Part shown: positions 15,605-28,369 of the stretch, piece by piece
Layout: each line of letters opens with the position of its first letter
How positions within the stretch are numbered: position 1 is the stretch's first letter
Assembly: GCF_000597865.1 (NCBI RefSeq)
Contig: NZ_CP007452.1
Location: forward strand, 1,557,183 to 1,621,182
Reading direction: 5' to 3'
DNA: 64,000 nt
DNA from: Peptoclostridium acidaminophilum DSM 3953
GTDB taxonomy: Bacteria > Bacillota > Clostridia > Peptostreptococcales > Peptostreptococcaceae
The notes under the pieces: model-generated
The model's database searches: none
What the model saw: the letters and a program-made list of their open reading frames with translations, nothing else
Told to the model about the DNA's origin: nothing
Translations under genes and position numbers: made by a program

Positions 15605-17740
15605 TTACTTAGCCATTGCAAACTCAATTTCCTTGAAATCCATATTAACGCTTTCCACCCTCACTCTTACCTTTTCCCCAATTCTGAATATCTTCTTGGT
15701 GCGTTCTCCCACAACCATGTATTTTTCACTGTCGAATATATAGTAGTCGTCGTCCATAGAAGAAAGCCTCACTAATCCTTCTACTGTGTTGTCGAGCTGC
15801 ACGAATATTCCAAAGGAAGTGACTCCCGATATGAAGCCCGGATATTCCTCGCCAATCCTGTGGCTCATGTATTCAGCCTTTTTAAGGTCATCTACCTCTC
15901 TTTCAGCCTCGTCAGCCTCCCTTTCTCTTAGCGATGACTGTTCGGATGCTTTTGCCACAATACCCTTTAACTCTTCTATCCTGTTCTGCTTTATTCCACC
16001 GTTTAAGAATTCCTTTATAATCCTGTGTATCTGCAGGTCAGGGTATCTCCTTATAGGGGAAGTAAAGTGCGAATAGTATTTTGCTGCAAGTCCGAAGTGG
16101 CCGCTGCAGGCAGGTGCGTATCTTGCCTGCTTGAGCGATCTTAGCATTATCATGCTCACTGCAAGCTCCTCGTCCTTGCCCCTGATCTCGTGAACCAGCT
16201 CCTGAAGGGCCTTTGGATGCACAGACTCAAGATCTCCCTTTATGTGGTAGCCGTATGCAGCTATGAATCTGTTGAAGTCATGCATCTTTTCCAGGTCCGG
16301 AGTTTCGTGTATCCTATAGACGAATGGTATCGCAAGCCAGAAAAATTCCTCCGCGACAGTCTCGTTGCACACTAGCATGAATTCTTCTATAATTCTGTTT
16401 GAAATCCTTCTGTCGTATTTTTTAACGTCAGAAACCTCACCCTTCTCATCGAATATTATCTTTGCTTCCGGGAAGTCAAAGTCTATCGCTCCCCTTTTTT
16501 CCCTTTTTTTCATTAATATTCTGGCGAGCTGCTCCATCCTTTTGAAATCCTCAAGGAGATGCGAGTACTTCTCTTCAAGCGGCCTGGTGCCTTCTTCGCC
16601 CGGTTTTTCAAGTATGTCAGATATGTCCTCGTATACGAGTCTTGCCTGCGACTTTATTACAGATTCGTATATCTCATGCTTTACTACGCTGCCCTCCTTG
16701 TCTATCTCCATGGACACCGAAAGTGTCAGTCTGTTCACATTCGGATTAAGGCTGCACACGCCGTTTGAAAGCTTTTGCGGCAGCATTGGTATCACTCTAT
16801 CTGCAAAATATACAGACGTTCCCCTCTTTAGAGCTTCCCTGTCAATCTTTGAGTTCTCAACTACATAGTGCGACACGTCCGCGATATGAACTCCAAGCAA
16901 GTGGTTGCCGTTTGGAAGAAGCTCCACGGACACTGCATCGTCAAGGTCCTTTGCATCGGCGCCGTCTATTGTAACTATTGTTTTCCCTCTGAGGTCTACT
17001 CTCTTTGCTATTTCACTCTGAACAACTGCCTCATCAATTGATTCGGCCTCTTTCAGCACTTTTTTCGGGAACTCCTCGGGTACGCCGTGCTGCCTTATTA
17101 TCGAAAGCACCTCAACCTCAGGAATCCCTTTTTTACCGAGTATCTCGACTATCTCACCCTCGGGGCTTCTTCCCCTCTCAGGCCATTTTGTTATCTTGCA
17201 TACGACCTTGTCGCCATTCTTGGCCTTCATCTCGTCGCCCTTTGCCACGTATATGTCCATGTTGAACTTCTTTTCGTCCGGCACGACAAACCCGTACTTT
17301 GCACTGGCCTCGAAGGTGCCCACTATTGTGGAGTAGCCTCTTTCGATGACCTTGATTATCTCGCCTTCAGATCTCTTGCCCTCTGCAGCGCATTTTGTTA
17401 TACGGGCTGTTACCTTGTCACCATGAAGCGCGCCGTTTAGTCCGTTGGCAGGTACAAAAAGATCCTCAAGATTCTCCTCTTCTGATACTATAAATCCAAA
17501 TCCCCTTTGCGTAACTTCGAGTCTTCCCACAAACAGATTCATCTTCTGAGGAAGACCATACTTTTTCTTTTTTGTCCTGTAAAGGTAGCCCTCGTTGACC
17601 ATTTCATCAAGCTTCTCGTAGAACATTGGCCTTTCAGAATCGTGTATGTCGAATATGTCTGCAAGCTCTCTGGCCGACAGCGGGATGTAAGCCTCTTCCT
17701 TTATGAGTCCCAGCAGCTTGTCTTTCAATATTTTTTCCAT
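15605..17740 (-). CDS. rnr: Ribonuclease R
   Basis: A 711-residue 3'-5' exoribonuclease that works with tmRNA on non-stop mRNAs. A winged-helix start (to about 65) is followed by cold-shock/OB domains and the RNB catalytic domain. The metal-binding aspartates lie in TIDGADAKDLDDAVS near residue 265. A C-terminal S1 domain (about 625-705) ends in KEIEFAMAK, without a long lysine tail. GGGAGGACAAAATA precedes the ATG. It lies between hppA and the rhodanese in the secG-rnr-smpB order common in Firmicutes. Confidence 0.95.
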   Translation of the reverse strand: MEKILKDKLLGLIKEEAYIPLSARELADIFDIHDSERPMFYEKLDEMVNEGYLYRTKKKKYGLPQKMNLFVGRLEVTQRGFGFIVSEEENLEDLFVPANGLNGALHGDKVTARITKCAAEGKRSEGEIIKVIERGYSTIVGTFEASAKYGFVVPDEKKFNMDIYVAKGDEMKAKNGDKVVCKITKWPERGRSPEGEIVEILGKKGIPEVEVLSIIRQHGVPEEFPKKVLKEAESIDEAVVQSEIAKRVDLRGKTIVTIDGADAKDLDDAVSVELLPNGNHLLGVHIADVSHYVVENSKIDREALKRGTSVYFADRVIPMLPQKLSNGVCSLNPNVNRLTLSVSMEIDKEGSVVKHEIYESVIKSQARLVYEDISDILEKPGEEGTRPLEEKYSHLLEDFKRMEQLARILMKKREKRGAIDFDFPEAKIIFDEKGEVSDVKKYDRRISNRIIEEFMLVCNETVAEEFFWLAIPFVYRIHETPDLEKMHDFNRFIAAYGYHIKGDLESVHPKALQELVHEIRGKDEELAVSMIMLRSLKQARYAPACSGHFGLAAKYYSHFTSPIRRYPDLQIHRIIKEFLNGGIKQNRIEELKGIVAKASEQSSLREREADEAEREVDDLKKAEYMSHRIGEEYPGFISGVTSFGIFVQLDNTVEGLVRLSSMDDDYYIFDSEKYMVVGERTKKIFRIGEKVRVRVESVNMDFKEIEFAMAK

Positions 17741-17823
17741 TATTTTGTCCTCCCATGAATATCATCGTTCTTTGCTATGCCTATAGCTATATATATTTAT
17801 TCACATAATTGGCTGCCGCAAAA

Positions 17824-17869
17824 CAAGAAAAGAGCTTCTCAATATTGAGAAGCTCTTTGAAATTCTTTT
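17824..17869 (-). terminator. Terminator of hppA
   Basis: The perfect stem AAAGAGCTTCTCAA/TTGAGAAGCTCTTT is followed by T-rich sequence on the minus strand, right after the hppA stop. Confidence 0.85.
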
Positions 17870-19892
17870 ATTGGCCAAGCATTTTAGTAAGAATACCACC
17901 GTACTGAACGAATAGCGGAGCAAATACTAGCGATACTATTGTCATAAGCTTTATTAGTATGTTTATAGATGGTCCTGAAGTATCCTTGAACGGGTCACCT
18001 ACTGTGTCGCCAACTACAGCTGCCTTGTGAGGCTCGCTTCCTTTGCCGCCGTGGTGTCCTGACTCGATGTATTTTTTAGCGTTGTCCCAGGCTCCACCGG
18101 CATTAGCCATCATTATAGCCATAAGCACGCCCGTTACAAGCGCTCCTGCAAGCAGTCCGCCAAGAGCGTCTGGTCCAAGAAGGAGTCCAGTCGCAAGTGG
18201 AGAAAGCACAGCTAGAAGCCCTGGAATCTGCATTTCCCTAAGAGCCGCAGTTGTAGATATGTCAACGCATGTAGCGTAGTCAGGCTTTCCTGTTCCTTCC
18301 ATTATTCCAGGTATTTCCTTGAACTGTCTTCTAACCTCTTCTATCATCTGGAATGCCGCTTTACCAACAGCCTCCATAGTTATTGCAGAGAAAAGGAATG
18401 GAAGCATTCCGCCTATTAGCATACCCGCTATAACAAATGGGTTTGTAAGATCTATTCCGCTAAGCTGAGCAGCTTGCGTGTATGATGCGAATAGAGCAAG
18501 AGCAGTAAGAGCCGCCGAACCTATTGCAAAGCCTTTACCTATAGCTGCAGTAGTGTTTCCAACTGCATCAAGCTTGTCAGTTATTGCTCTTACTTCCTTT
18601 GGAAGACCGCACATTTCTGCGATACCGCCTGCATTGTCTGCTATTGGGCCGTACGCGTCAACTGCTATAACCATACCTGCAGTTGCAAGCATTCCGACTG
18701 CAGCAAGAGCTATGCCGTAAAGTCCCGCAACAATGTATGCGCCCAGTATACCTATTGATATTACTATTATAGGCCAAGCTGTCGAAGTCATACCTACAGC
18801 AAGTCCCGATATTATAGTTGTAGCCGGTCCAGTTTCTGACTGCTGCGCTATCTTTTGAACTGATTTATACTCTCCAGAAGTGTAAACCTCTGTAATCTGA
18901 CCTACTACAGTACCTACTACAAGGCCTATTACTACAGCCCAGAATCCGCTAAGATTTCCAAGCAGCTGATTTGAAAGAAGGAAAGCAGCTACCACAGTAA
19001 TTCCTGATGCTACGTAAGTACCCATCTTAAGTGCCTTGTGCGGGTCTGAATTCTCGTCGCCCTTTACAAAGAATGTTCCTATTATAGAAGCCAGTATTCC
19101 AAGTCCGGCAAGGGCAAGAGGGAATGCAGCTCCGTTTATTCCGTATACTATTATACCAAGTGTTATTGCAGATATTATAGAACCAACATAAGACTCGAAA
19201 AGGTCAGCGCCCATACCTGCAACGTCTCCAACATTGTCACCAACGTTGTCAGCTATAACTGCAGGGTTTCTTGGATCGTCTTCAGGTATTCCTGCCTCTA
19301 CCTTACCAACAAGGTCTGCACCAACGTCTGCAGCCTTAGTGTATATACCACCGCCAACACGGCCAAAAAGCGCAAGTGACGATGCACCAAGTCCGAATCC
19401 TGTAAGAGTTGTAGCGATAACTGATGGTTCCATGCCCATTGCAGAAAACACAACATACAGTCCGCCAAGTCCCAAAATTCCAAGACCAACAACCGCCATA
19501 CCCATTACAGCTCCGCCGGAGAATGCTATGCTAAGAGCCTTGTTCATGCCGCCTTCCATTGCTGCATTGGCTGTTCTTACGTTAGCCTTAGTTGCAACCT
19601 TCATTCCAAAGAAGCCTGCAAGAGTCGAGAAGCTCGCTCCTACAAGAAAACACATAGCCGTAAGCCAGTCTATTCCTACTCCAAGGATGACAAAAAGTGC
19701 AGCTACGAATACTACAAGCGTCCTGTACTCTCTTGTAAGAAACGCCATCGCTCCTTCTGATATGTACGAAGATATCTCCTTCATTCTTTCTGTTCCGACT
19801 TCTACAGCGTTAATTTTGTTTGCAAGCGTAAATGCGAAAAATAATGCTATAAGTCCGATGATTGGTGCCAGTATGAAATAATTCATTTCCAC
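17868..19892 (-). CDS. hppA: Membrane-bound ion-translocating pyrophosphatase
   Basis: A 674-residue protein with about 16 membrane segments that couples PPi hydrolysis to Na+ or H+ export. The substrate motifs DVGADLVGK and the DNVGDNVGD repeats are present. The sequence [10 protein letters not shown] has Ala where K+-independent enzymes have Lys, so it should be of the K+-dependent type. Na+ as the pumped ion is the usual clostridial case but cannot be fixed here. Start GTG at 19892 after GGAGGAGATA; an ATG two codons later is the alternative. Its place between secG and rnr is unusual; PPi recovery suits an energy-limited fermenter. Confidence 0.95.
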   Translation of the reverse strand: MEMNYFILAPIIGLIALFFAFTLANKINAVEVGTERMKEISSYISEGAMAFLTREYRTLVVFVAALFVILGVGIDWLTAMCFLVGASFSTLAGFFGMKVATKANVRTANAAMEGGMNKALSIAFSGGAVMGMAVVGLGILGLGGLYVVFSAMGMEPSVIATTLTGFGLGASSLALFGRVGGGIYTKAADVGADLVGKVEAGIPEDDPRNPAVIADNVGDNVGDVAGMGADLFESYVGSIISAITLGIIVYGINGAAFPLALAGLGILASIIGTFFVKGDENSDPHKALKMGTYVASGITVVAAFLLSNQLLGNLSGFWAVVIGLVVGTVVGQITEVYTSGEYKSVQKIAQQSETGPATTIISGLAVGMTSTAWPIIVISIGILGAYIVAGLYGIALAAVGMLATAGMVIAVDAYGPIADNAGGIAEMCGLPKEVRAITDKLDAVGNTTAAIGKGFAIGSAALTALALFASYTQAAQLSGIDLTNPFVIAGMLIGGMLPFLFSAITMEAVGKAAFQMIEEVRRQFKEIPGIMEGTGKPDYATCVDISTTAALREMQIPGLLAVLSPLATGLLLGPDALGGLLAGALVTGVLMAIMMANAGGAWDNAKKYIESGHHGGKGSEPHKAAVVGDTVGDPFKDTSGPSINILIKLMTIVSLVFAPLFVQYGGILTKMLGQ

Positions 19893-19956
19893 TATCTCCT
19901 CCTTATTTTATTCTTTATAATTTTTAGATGCATCTAATTATAACCACTGAAAATTT

Positions 19957-20184
19957 CTATTGTATAGCCACTAGAGCCAATGCTATAGCTATGAACAGTA
20001 TTGCGCAAACCGAAGTAATCTTTGAGAATGTAGCATCTAGCCCTCTTGCCTTTGTTCCCATAACCTGCTCTGCACCGCCGGCTATAGAGCCTGAAAGACC
20101 AGCGCTTTTTCCTGACTGCAAAAGTACGCTAGCTATAAGCACAAGACTAACTATAAGCATTATTACCATAAGAAACGTTTTCAT
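19957..20184 (-). CDS. secG: Preprotein translocase subunit SecG
   Basis: A 75-residue protein with two membrane segments (about 2-20 and 55-73). They are joined by the typical Gly/Ala/Ser-rich loop GKSAGLSGSIAGGAEQVMGT. SecG assists SecYE in export. GGAGGTGGGTAT precedes the ATG. It has its own TTGATT/TAAAAT promoter downstream of the eno hairpin. Confidence 0.92.
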   Translation of the reverse strand: MKTFLMVIMLIVSLVLIASVLLQSGKSAGLSGSIAGGAEQVMGTKARGLDATFSKITSVCAILFIAIALALVAIQ

Positions 20185-20216
20185 ATACCCACCTCCTACC
20201 TAAAATCAACAATCCT

Positions 20217-20245
20217 ATTTTAACATGCAGGTTTTAATAAATCAA
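20217..20245 (-). promoter_or_regulatory. Sigma-A promoter of secG
   Basis: A TTGATT -35 (20240-20245), a 17-bp spacer and a TAAAAT -10 (20217-20222) lie about 30 bp before the secG start. Confidence 0.6.
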
Positions 20246-20280
20246 GAGAAACCTATAGTTGCTGAAATTGTTCTAAAATA

Positions 20281-20327
20281 GCGAATTCACGGCCCATGCA
20301 ACGCTCCGCATGGGCCATGAATTTTTC
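20281..20327 (-). terminator. Hairpin after eno
   Basis: The long stem AATTCATGGCCCATGC/GCATGGGCCGTGAATT lies between eno and secG. The T-tract on the minus side is poor, so termination may be partial. Confidence 0.6.
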
Positions 20328-20347
20328 AGTGCAAAACTATTTATATT

Positions 20348-23189
<2,842 letters not shown>

Positions 23190-23203
23190 ATGCGATCACC
23201 CCC

Positions 23204-23950
23204 TTAAAAATTCACTAGTTCCAGAAAGCTTGATGGTTCAAGGCTCGCTCCACCAACAAGCGCTCCGTCTATGTCAGCTTCATTCATTATCTGCTCTACA
23301 TTGTCCGGATTTACACTGCCCCCATACTGTATTCTCACTTTCTCTGAAACCTCACTTGAATACAGGTCTTCTACTATGCTTCTTATGTATTCGATCACCT
23401 CGTTGGCATCCGAGCTGGTTGCCGAGCGGCCCGTACCTATGGCCCATATTGGCTCATATGCTACAACGACATCAGCGGCGCTTTCCCCTGGCACCCCGAC
23501 AAAGGCTTTCTCCACCTGAAGTTTCACCTTGTCCTTTGTGCTTCCGGCCTCTCTTTCCTCGAGCGTTTCTCCCACGCACAGTATCGGCCTTATGCCGTGC
23601 CCTATGGCCTTAAGCAGCTTCCTGTTTACGCTTTCGTCTGTCTCTCCAAAGTACTGCCTTCTTTCAGAGTGGCCAATTATCACATAGTCGATGCCGATCT
23701 CCTTGAGGTGAAGCACCGACACTTCTCCTGTATAGGCGCCCTTTTCCTCAAAATGCATGTTCTGAGCGCCGAGTTTTATATTTGTGCCTTCTGATGCAAG
23801 TTTCATATCCCTAAGGAGAGTAAACGGAGCGCACAGGACAACCTCTACGTCCGTCCCCTTTATCTCACCTTGTATCTCGCTTATGAAAGCCTTTGCTTCG
23901 GCTATTGTCTTATGCATTTTCCAGTTTCCTGCTATTATCGGGTTTCTCAT
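23204..23950 (-). CDS. tpiA: Triosephosphate isomerase
   Basis: 248 residues from the ATG at 23950, directly after GGAGGGAAAAA; a longer reading would run through the Shine-Dalgarno. Catalytic residues are present: the Lys of GNWKMHK, the His of VIIGHSERRQ and the Glu of AYEPIWAIGTGR. The phosphate loop YGGSVNPDN is also present. It starts 10 bp after pgk ends. Confidence 0.97.
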   Translation of the reverse strand: MRNPIIAGNWKMHKTIAEAKAFISEIQGEIKGTDVEVVLCAPFTLLRDMKLASEGTNIKLGAQNMHFEEKGAYTGEVSVLHLKEIGIDYVIIGHSERRQYFGETDESVNRKLLKAIGHGIRPILCVGETLEEREAGSTKDKVKLQVEKAFVGVPGESAADVVVAYEPIWAIGTGRSATSSDANEVIEYIRSIVEDLYSSEVSEKVRIQYGGSVNPDNVEQIMNEADIDGALVGGASLEPSSFLELVNF

Positions 23951-23960
23951 TTTTTCCCTC

Positions 23961-25151
23961 CTATTTTTCGTCAAGCGCTGCTATGCCTGGAAGCTCCTTG
24001 CCTTCAAGGAACTCAAGCGAAGCTCCGCCTCCCGTTGAAATATGAGTCATCTTGTCTCCAAAACCCATTATATTGACAGCTGCCGCGCTGTCTCCTCCGC
24101 CTATTACAGTAACCGCATCTACATCTGCCATTGCTTTGGCAACCCTTAGAGTTCCGTGCGCAAACTCCTCGAATTCAAATACCCCCATCGGTCCATTCCA
24201 TACTATAGTCTTGGATTCTTTTATGGCAGCCTCAAACATTTCTTCTGTTTTAGGTCCAATGTCAAGCGCAATCTTGCCCTCTGGCACATCTCCCTCAAAT
24301 ATCTGGGCCTTCTCGTCCTCTGCAAACTTGTCTGCCACTCTAAAATCCACCGGTACGAGCAGCTTGACGCCTTTATCCTCTGCCTTTTTTATCATTTCCT
24401 TTACATACTCAACCTTGTCCTCTTCAAGCAGAGAATTTCCGATTTCGTGTCCCTGAGCCTTGAGGAATGTGTACGCCATGCCCCCGCCTATTATAAGCGA
24501 ATCCACCTTTTCGAGCAGGTTGCCAATTACGTTGAGCTTGTCGGAAACCTTGGCTCCTCCAAGTATTGCAAGGAATGGTCTTTGCGGCTTTTCAACGGCT
24601 TCGCCGAGGAACTTGAGCTCCTTTTGTATAAGATAGCCGCATACACTCGTCTCCATGAATTTTGTTACGCCAGCAGTCGAGCAGTGCGCCCTATGTACGG
24701 CTCCGAAAGCGTCGTTTACGAAAACCTGTGCAAGCGATGCGAGCTCCTTTGAAAACTCGTCTTCGTTTTTTGTCTCTTCTTTTCTGTATCTTGTGTTTTC
24801 AAGAAGAACCACGTCCCCTTCGAGCATGGCTTCGACAGCTTTTTTTGCATTTTCTCCAACCACGGTATCGTCGGCTGCAAAAGTGACGTCTTTACCAAGC
24901 AGCTCAGAAAGTCTAGCAGCAACAGGCCTTAGGGACAGTTCCTTTTTAGGCTCACCTTTTGGCTTTCCAAGATGCGAGCAAAGAATCACCTTGGCTCCGT
25001 TTTCTATAAGATATTTTATGGTAGGAAGCGCTCCAACCAGCCTGCTCTCGTCAGTTATTTTACCGTCGGAAAGCGGCACGTTAAAGTCACATCTTACAAG
25101 AACCTTCTTGCCTTTGACCTCTACATCTTCCACAGTCTTCTTGTTAAGCAT
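23961..25151 (-). CDS. pgk: Phosphoglycerate kinase
   Basis: 396 residues from the ATG at 25151 (GAGAGGAGAGATAGA before it). This is the ATP-forming glycolytic step from 1,3-bisphosphoglycerate. The signature [14 protein letters not shown] is at the start, CSHLGKPKG near 60 and the nucleotide-binding GGGDSAAAV near 370. It leads the pgk-tpiA-gpmI-eno operon. The usual upstream neighbours cggR and gap are not here; rpoN occupies that place. Confidence 0.97.
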   Translation of the reverse strand: MLNKKTVEDVEVKGKKVLVRCDFNVPLSDGKITDESRLVGALPTIKYLIENGAKVILCSHLGKPKGEPKKELSLRPVAARLSELLGKDVTFAADDTVVGENAKKAVEAMLEGDVVLLENTRYRKEETKNEDEFSKELASLAQVFVNDAFGAVHRAHCSTAGVTKFMETSVCGYLIQKELKFLGEAVEKPQRPFLAILGGAKVSDKLNVIGNLLEKVDSLIIGGGMAYTFLKAQGHEIGNSLLEEDKVEYVKEMIKKAEDKGVKLLVPVDFRVADKFAEDEKAQIFEGDVPEGKIALDIGPKTEEMFEAAIKESKTIVWNGPMGVFEFEEFAHGTLRVAKAMADVDAVTVIGGGDSAAAVNIMGFGDKMTHISTGGGASLEFLEGKELPGIAALDEK

Positions 25152-25243
25152 TCTATCTCTCCTCTCATTTTTTAAAAATACCCAAATGTGCATCTTTTAT
25201 ATTTGAAATATGACATACGGTATATGCAAATAATATATATATT

Positions 25244-25272
25244 ATTCTATATCAGCTATACAACTTTTTCAA
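25244..25272 (-). promoter_or_regulatory. Sigma-A promoter of the pgk-tpiA-gpmI-eno operon
   Basis: A TTGAAA -35 (25267-25272), a 17-bp spacer and a TAGAAT -10 (25244-25249) lie in the rpoN-pgk gap. The leader is about 90 nt. Confidence 0.6.
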
Positions 25273-25310
25273 TTTGTTTGTATTTTGTACATAATATCAT
25301 CTATATTGCA

Positions 25311-26648
25311 TCACGCCTGCTTTCGTTGCGATGAAGAGAGTATTCCCAGCTCATCTCTGTATTTGGCTACAGTCCTTCTTGATATATCTATACCCTTGTT
25401 TTCAAGCAGCTTGCATATGGCTTGGTCGCTGAGGGGCTTTTTTTTGTCCTCTTTATCTATAATCTCTCTCAGTATGTTTTTAATGCTGTTGGCGGCAATG
25501 TCATCGCAGGAAGGCGATCCGCTGAAAAAGAACCTCAGCTCGAATAATCCATGTGGAGTGAGCATGTACTTGCCATTTACCGCCCTGCTCACAGTCGACT
25601 CATGAAAACCAAGCTCCTGCGCAATATCTTTCATTATCATTGGTTTTAGATGGTTTACGCCCTTTTCAAAAAAAGCGCGCTGCCTTTTGAGTATCTCCAT
25701 TGATATCCCAAGTATAGTTGATTTTCTGCTTTCAATGTTCCTTATAAGGTTTGCGGCAGATCCCAGCTTTTGCTTAATATATTCCTTTGCGGCATCGTCT
25801 CCGGCGCTTTTAAGCAGACTCTTATAATAGTCGTTTATTCTTATCCTGGGTGTGCTGTATTCGTTGAGGTACACCTCGAAATCACCATCCACTTTTTCAA
25901 CTATGACATCAGGTGTTACATAGGTTGCCCTTTCGTTGGAGAATACTCTGCCGGGCATGGGTTCGAGCGTCCTTATTATTTCGATGTAGTATCTTAGCGT
26001 ATCAATGTCAATCTTGTATTTTTTGCATAGCTCCCTGTGCTTTTTCATGGACAGCATCTCAAGGTCGCTGTTTATTATGTTTTCAAGCCTATCATCTATT
26101 ATACCGTTTTCATGAAGCTGCAAAACAAGGCATTCAGAAAGGCTTCTAGCGCCGATTCCGGCGGGATCCAGACTCTGGACTATAACGAGCATGTCCATCA
26201 CTTTTTCCTCAGGAACTCCAAGCCTCGTGGCTATTTCCTCAGTGCTCTCCGGCAGATAGCCTCTTTCATCAAGCGAATTTATTATCTCAAGCGCTATGCC
26301 CATTTCAGCTTCATTCTTAAGCATGCACCCTGCCTGGCCTTTGAGATACTCGTACATGCCTGCCTCGTAGCCCACGAAGTTTTCCATGCTGTATCTGTCC
26401 TCGTCGTTTGAATAGGCCGTATATGTTTCGTCGCTTTTCCCGCTGGAGACATGCTCTATGAATTTTTCCCAGTCAATGTCGTCTCTTTTTTCCTCAACCT
26501 CGAGAACCGGATTTTCAAGACTTTCCTTGAGTATCTCAACCTCAAGCTCCTGAAGCGTCATGTTCAGAATCTGAAGCGACTGCTTGAGTTGCTGGCTTAT
26601 AACAAGCTTCTGTGACTGCTCTATATTTAATTTAAAATTCATGTTCAT
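25311..26648 (-). CDS. rpoN: RNA polymerase sigma-54 factor
   Basis: 445 residues from the ATG at 26648 (AGAGG 9 nt before it). The N-terminal region I is Gln/Leu-rich (QSQKLVISQQLKQSLQIL) for activator contact, followed by an acidic linker. The core-binding domain and the -24-recognising C-terminal domain come next. The RpoN box SRRTVAKYR is near the end. Two sigma-54 activators and two matching -24/-12 promoters lie within 15 kb, so the factor has targets nearby. An extended -10 (TGATATAAT, 26756-26764) is upstream. Confidence 0.95.
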   Translation of the reverse strand: MNMNFKLNIEQSQKLVISQQLKQSLQILNMTLQELEVEILKESLENPVLEVEEKRDDIDWEKFIEHVSSGKSDETYTAYSNDEDRYSMENFVGYEAGMYEYLKGQAGCMLKNEAEMGIALEIINSLDERGYLPESTEEIATRLGVPEEKVMDMLVIVQSLDPAGIGARSLSECLVLQLHENGIIDDRLENIINSDLEMLSMKKHRELCKKYKIDIDTLRYYIEIIRTLEPMPGRVFSNERATYVTPDVIVEKVDGDFEVYLNEYSTPRIRINDYYKSLLKSAGDDAAKEYIKQKLGSAANLIRNIESRKSTILGISMEILKRQRAFFEKGVNHLKPMIMKDIAQELGFHESTVSRAVNGKYMLTPHGLFELRFFFSGSPSCDDIAANSIKNILREIIDKEDKKKPLSDQAICKLLENKGIDISRRTVAKYRDELGILSSSQRKQA

Positions 26649-26755
26649 TTCAATCAGCCTCTTCCAATCATTCATAATAACCAGGTCTAATAACTTCGCA
26701 CCAGTCCCTGTATTTCCCAAGGCATATACTCTGCAAAGCGTTTTCCCTATATCTA

Positions 26756-26764
26756 ATTATATCA
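26756..26764 (-). promoter_or_regulatory. Extended -10 promoter upstream of rpoN
   Basis: TGATATAAT is a perfect extended -10. A convincing -35 is not seen at 17 bp. Confidence 0.45.
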
Positions 26765-26809
26765 GAAAAAGCACTGATTTAGCCTGCTCAGCCCATGAAA
26801 ATAAAATAA

Positions 26810-26843
26810 AATCCCCGCCAACTTTGCCTGTTGGCGGGGATCA
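26810..26843 (-). terminator. Terminator of the methionine gamma-lyase gene
   Basis: The strong stem ATCCCCGCCAAC/GTTGGCGGGGAT is followed by TTTTATTTTATTTT on the minus strand, 15 nt past the stop. Confidence 0.9.
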
Positions 26844-26857
26844 TAAATTACATTTTG

Positions 26858-28060
26858 TTATACAAGCTTGTCAAGCGACTTTTTAAGGTCTGCTATTATG
26901 TCTCCCGGATTCTCAAGGCCAATAGAAAGTCTTACAAGTCCATCTGTTATGCCGGCCTTTAATCTTTCTTCCGGCTCATATGGAGAGTGCGTCATTGAAG
27001 CCGGATGCTGAATCAGTGTCTCGGCATCTCCCAGGCTAACTGCAAGCGTGCAAAGCTCTACGCTGTTCATAAGCGTTCTTCCTTCTTCAACTCCGCCCTT
27101 AAGCTCAAATGCTATCATTGCTCCAGGAAGCTTCATCTGCTTTTCTGCAAGCGCCTTTTGCGGGAAGCTTTCAAGGCCCGGGTAGTAAACCTTGTCTATC
27201 GCAGGATGAGACTCGAGGAATTTTGCAACCTCCATTGCGTTGCTGCAGTGTCTTTCCATTCTTATCTCAAGCGTCTTCATACCTCTTATTACAAGATATG
27301 CATCAAACGGACTTAGCACAGCTCCTGTCATATCCTTTACTCCAAAGAACCTGACCTGGTCTATGAATTCCTGCTTTCCAGCTGCAAATCCGGCTATTAC
27401 ATCTCCGTGTCCGTTGAGGTATTTAGTCGCCGAGTGAAGCACCACGTCGGCGCCAAACTCTATAGGTCTTTGAAGGTATGGTGTGCAGAATGTGTTGTCA
27501 ACCATTACCATGCAGCCTTCAACTTCATGTGCTATTTCTGATATGGCCGCTATGTCCACAATTTTAAGTGTAGGGTTTGCCGGTGTTTCAAGATATACGA
27601 CCTTTGTGTTCTCCTTCATTGCATTCCTTACATTTTCAGGATCTGAAGCATCCACAAATTCAACTTCAACTCCAAATCTTGTCATGCCGTGGCTTAGAAG
27701 GGCATGTGTACATCCGTATAGAGTTTCGTCGGCAACCATATGGTCTCCGGCCTTTAGCGCAGTCCACAGGGCTGCAGATATAGCTCCCATTCCTGAAGCC
27801 GTAGACATTGCTGCTTCAGTTCCCTCCAGCAATGCAAGCTTCTCTTCAAGTTGTGTGTTTGTAGGATTTCCCAGCCTTGAATATATATAGCCGCATTCTT
27901 CAAGAGCAAATCTTCTTCCGCCCTGCTCTGCCGAGTCAAAAGCAAAAGTTGCAGTCTGGTATATAGGTGTCGCGAGCGCTCCTGAAACTATATCCTTATG
28001 ATGTCCGCCATGTATTGCTTTTGTTCCAAAACCCATTTTAGCCATGTCTTCTCTGTTCAT
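26858..28060 (-). CDS. megL: Methionine gamma-lyase
   Basis: A 400-residue PLP enzyme that splits methionine into methanethiol, 2-oxobutyrate and ammonia. The PLP lysine is in [15 protein letters not shown]. The YGCT segment keeps the Cys equivalent to Cys116 of known methionine gamma-lyases, which favours this call over cystathionine gamma-synthase or -lyase. Start ATG at 28060 after CAGGAGG. A consensus sigma-54 promoter lies 100 bp upstream, and a TyrR-like sigma-54 activator is encoded next door, so methionine-induced degradation is likely. Confidence 0.9.
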   Translation of the reverse strand: MNREDMAKMGFGTKAIHGGHHKDIVSGALATPIYQTATFAFDSAEQGGRRFALEECGYIYSRLGNPTNTQLEEKLALLEGTEAAMSTASGMGAISAALWTALKAGDHMVADETLYGCTHALLSHGMTRFGVEVEFVDASDPENVRNAMKENTKVVYLETPANPTLKIVDIAAISEIAHEVEGCMVMVDNTFCTPYLQRPIEFGADVVLHSATKYLNGHGDVIAGFAAGKQEFIDQVRFFGVKDMTGAVLSPFDAYLVIRGMKTLEIRMERHCSNAMEVAKFLESHPAIDKVYYPGLESFPQKALAEKQMKLPGAMIAFELKGGVEEGRTLMNSVELCTLAVSLGDAETLIQHPASMTHSPYEPEERLKAGITDGLVRLSIGLENPGDIIADLKKSLDKLV

Positions 28061-28160
28061 GATGCCCTCCTGATATATTGAATATTTTTTTGTGTATAAT
28101 GTAATGATACTCAAAAAGCAAAATACTAATCATAAAAAAACAATCTTATGATATGTTATT

Positions 28161-28176
28161 AGCAATATGCGTGCCA
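28161..28176 (-). promoter_or_regulatory. Sigma-54 (-24/-12) promoter of megL
   Basis: On the minus strand TGGCACGCATATTGCT fits the sigma-54 consensus TGGCAC-N5-TTGC exactly, with GG and GC 10 bp apart. Transcription should start near 28150, about 90 nt before the ATG. Confidence 0.88.
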
Positions 28177-28234
28177 AATTACGCCCCATTCGCAGTTTTT
28201 TTCTAAAAATTGCAGATCCTTTTCACGCTTGATG

Positions 28235-28248
28235 TGACAACGTTTTCA
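28235..28248. promoter_or_regulatory. Candidate activator-binding palindrome upstream of the megL promoter
   Basis: TGACAACGTTTTCA is a 14-bp near-palindrome centred on AACGTT. It lies about 85-98 bp upstream of the predicted start, the usual distance for a sigma-54 activator site. The adjacent TyrR-like protein is the natural candidate. Confidence 0.45.
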
Positions 28249-28305
28249 TGTATCGAAAAAATACTTTTTTATTTTTAAATCTATGGCTTTATCAAAGCAC
28301 TAAAA

Positions 28306-28331
28306 AAACGGCAACTAAAGTTGCCGTTTCC
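28306..28331 (-). terminator. Terminator of the amidohydrolase-to-activator operon
   Basis: The stem AAACGGCAAC/GTTGCCGTTT is followed by a T-run on the minus strand, about 40 bp past the TyrR-like gene. Confidence 0.8.
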
Positions 28332-28369
28332 ACTCTGGTGTGGCAATAATAATTTACATGCGTAAAAAA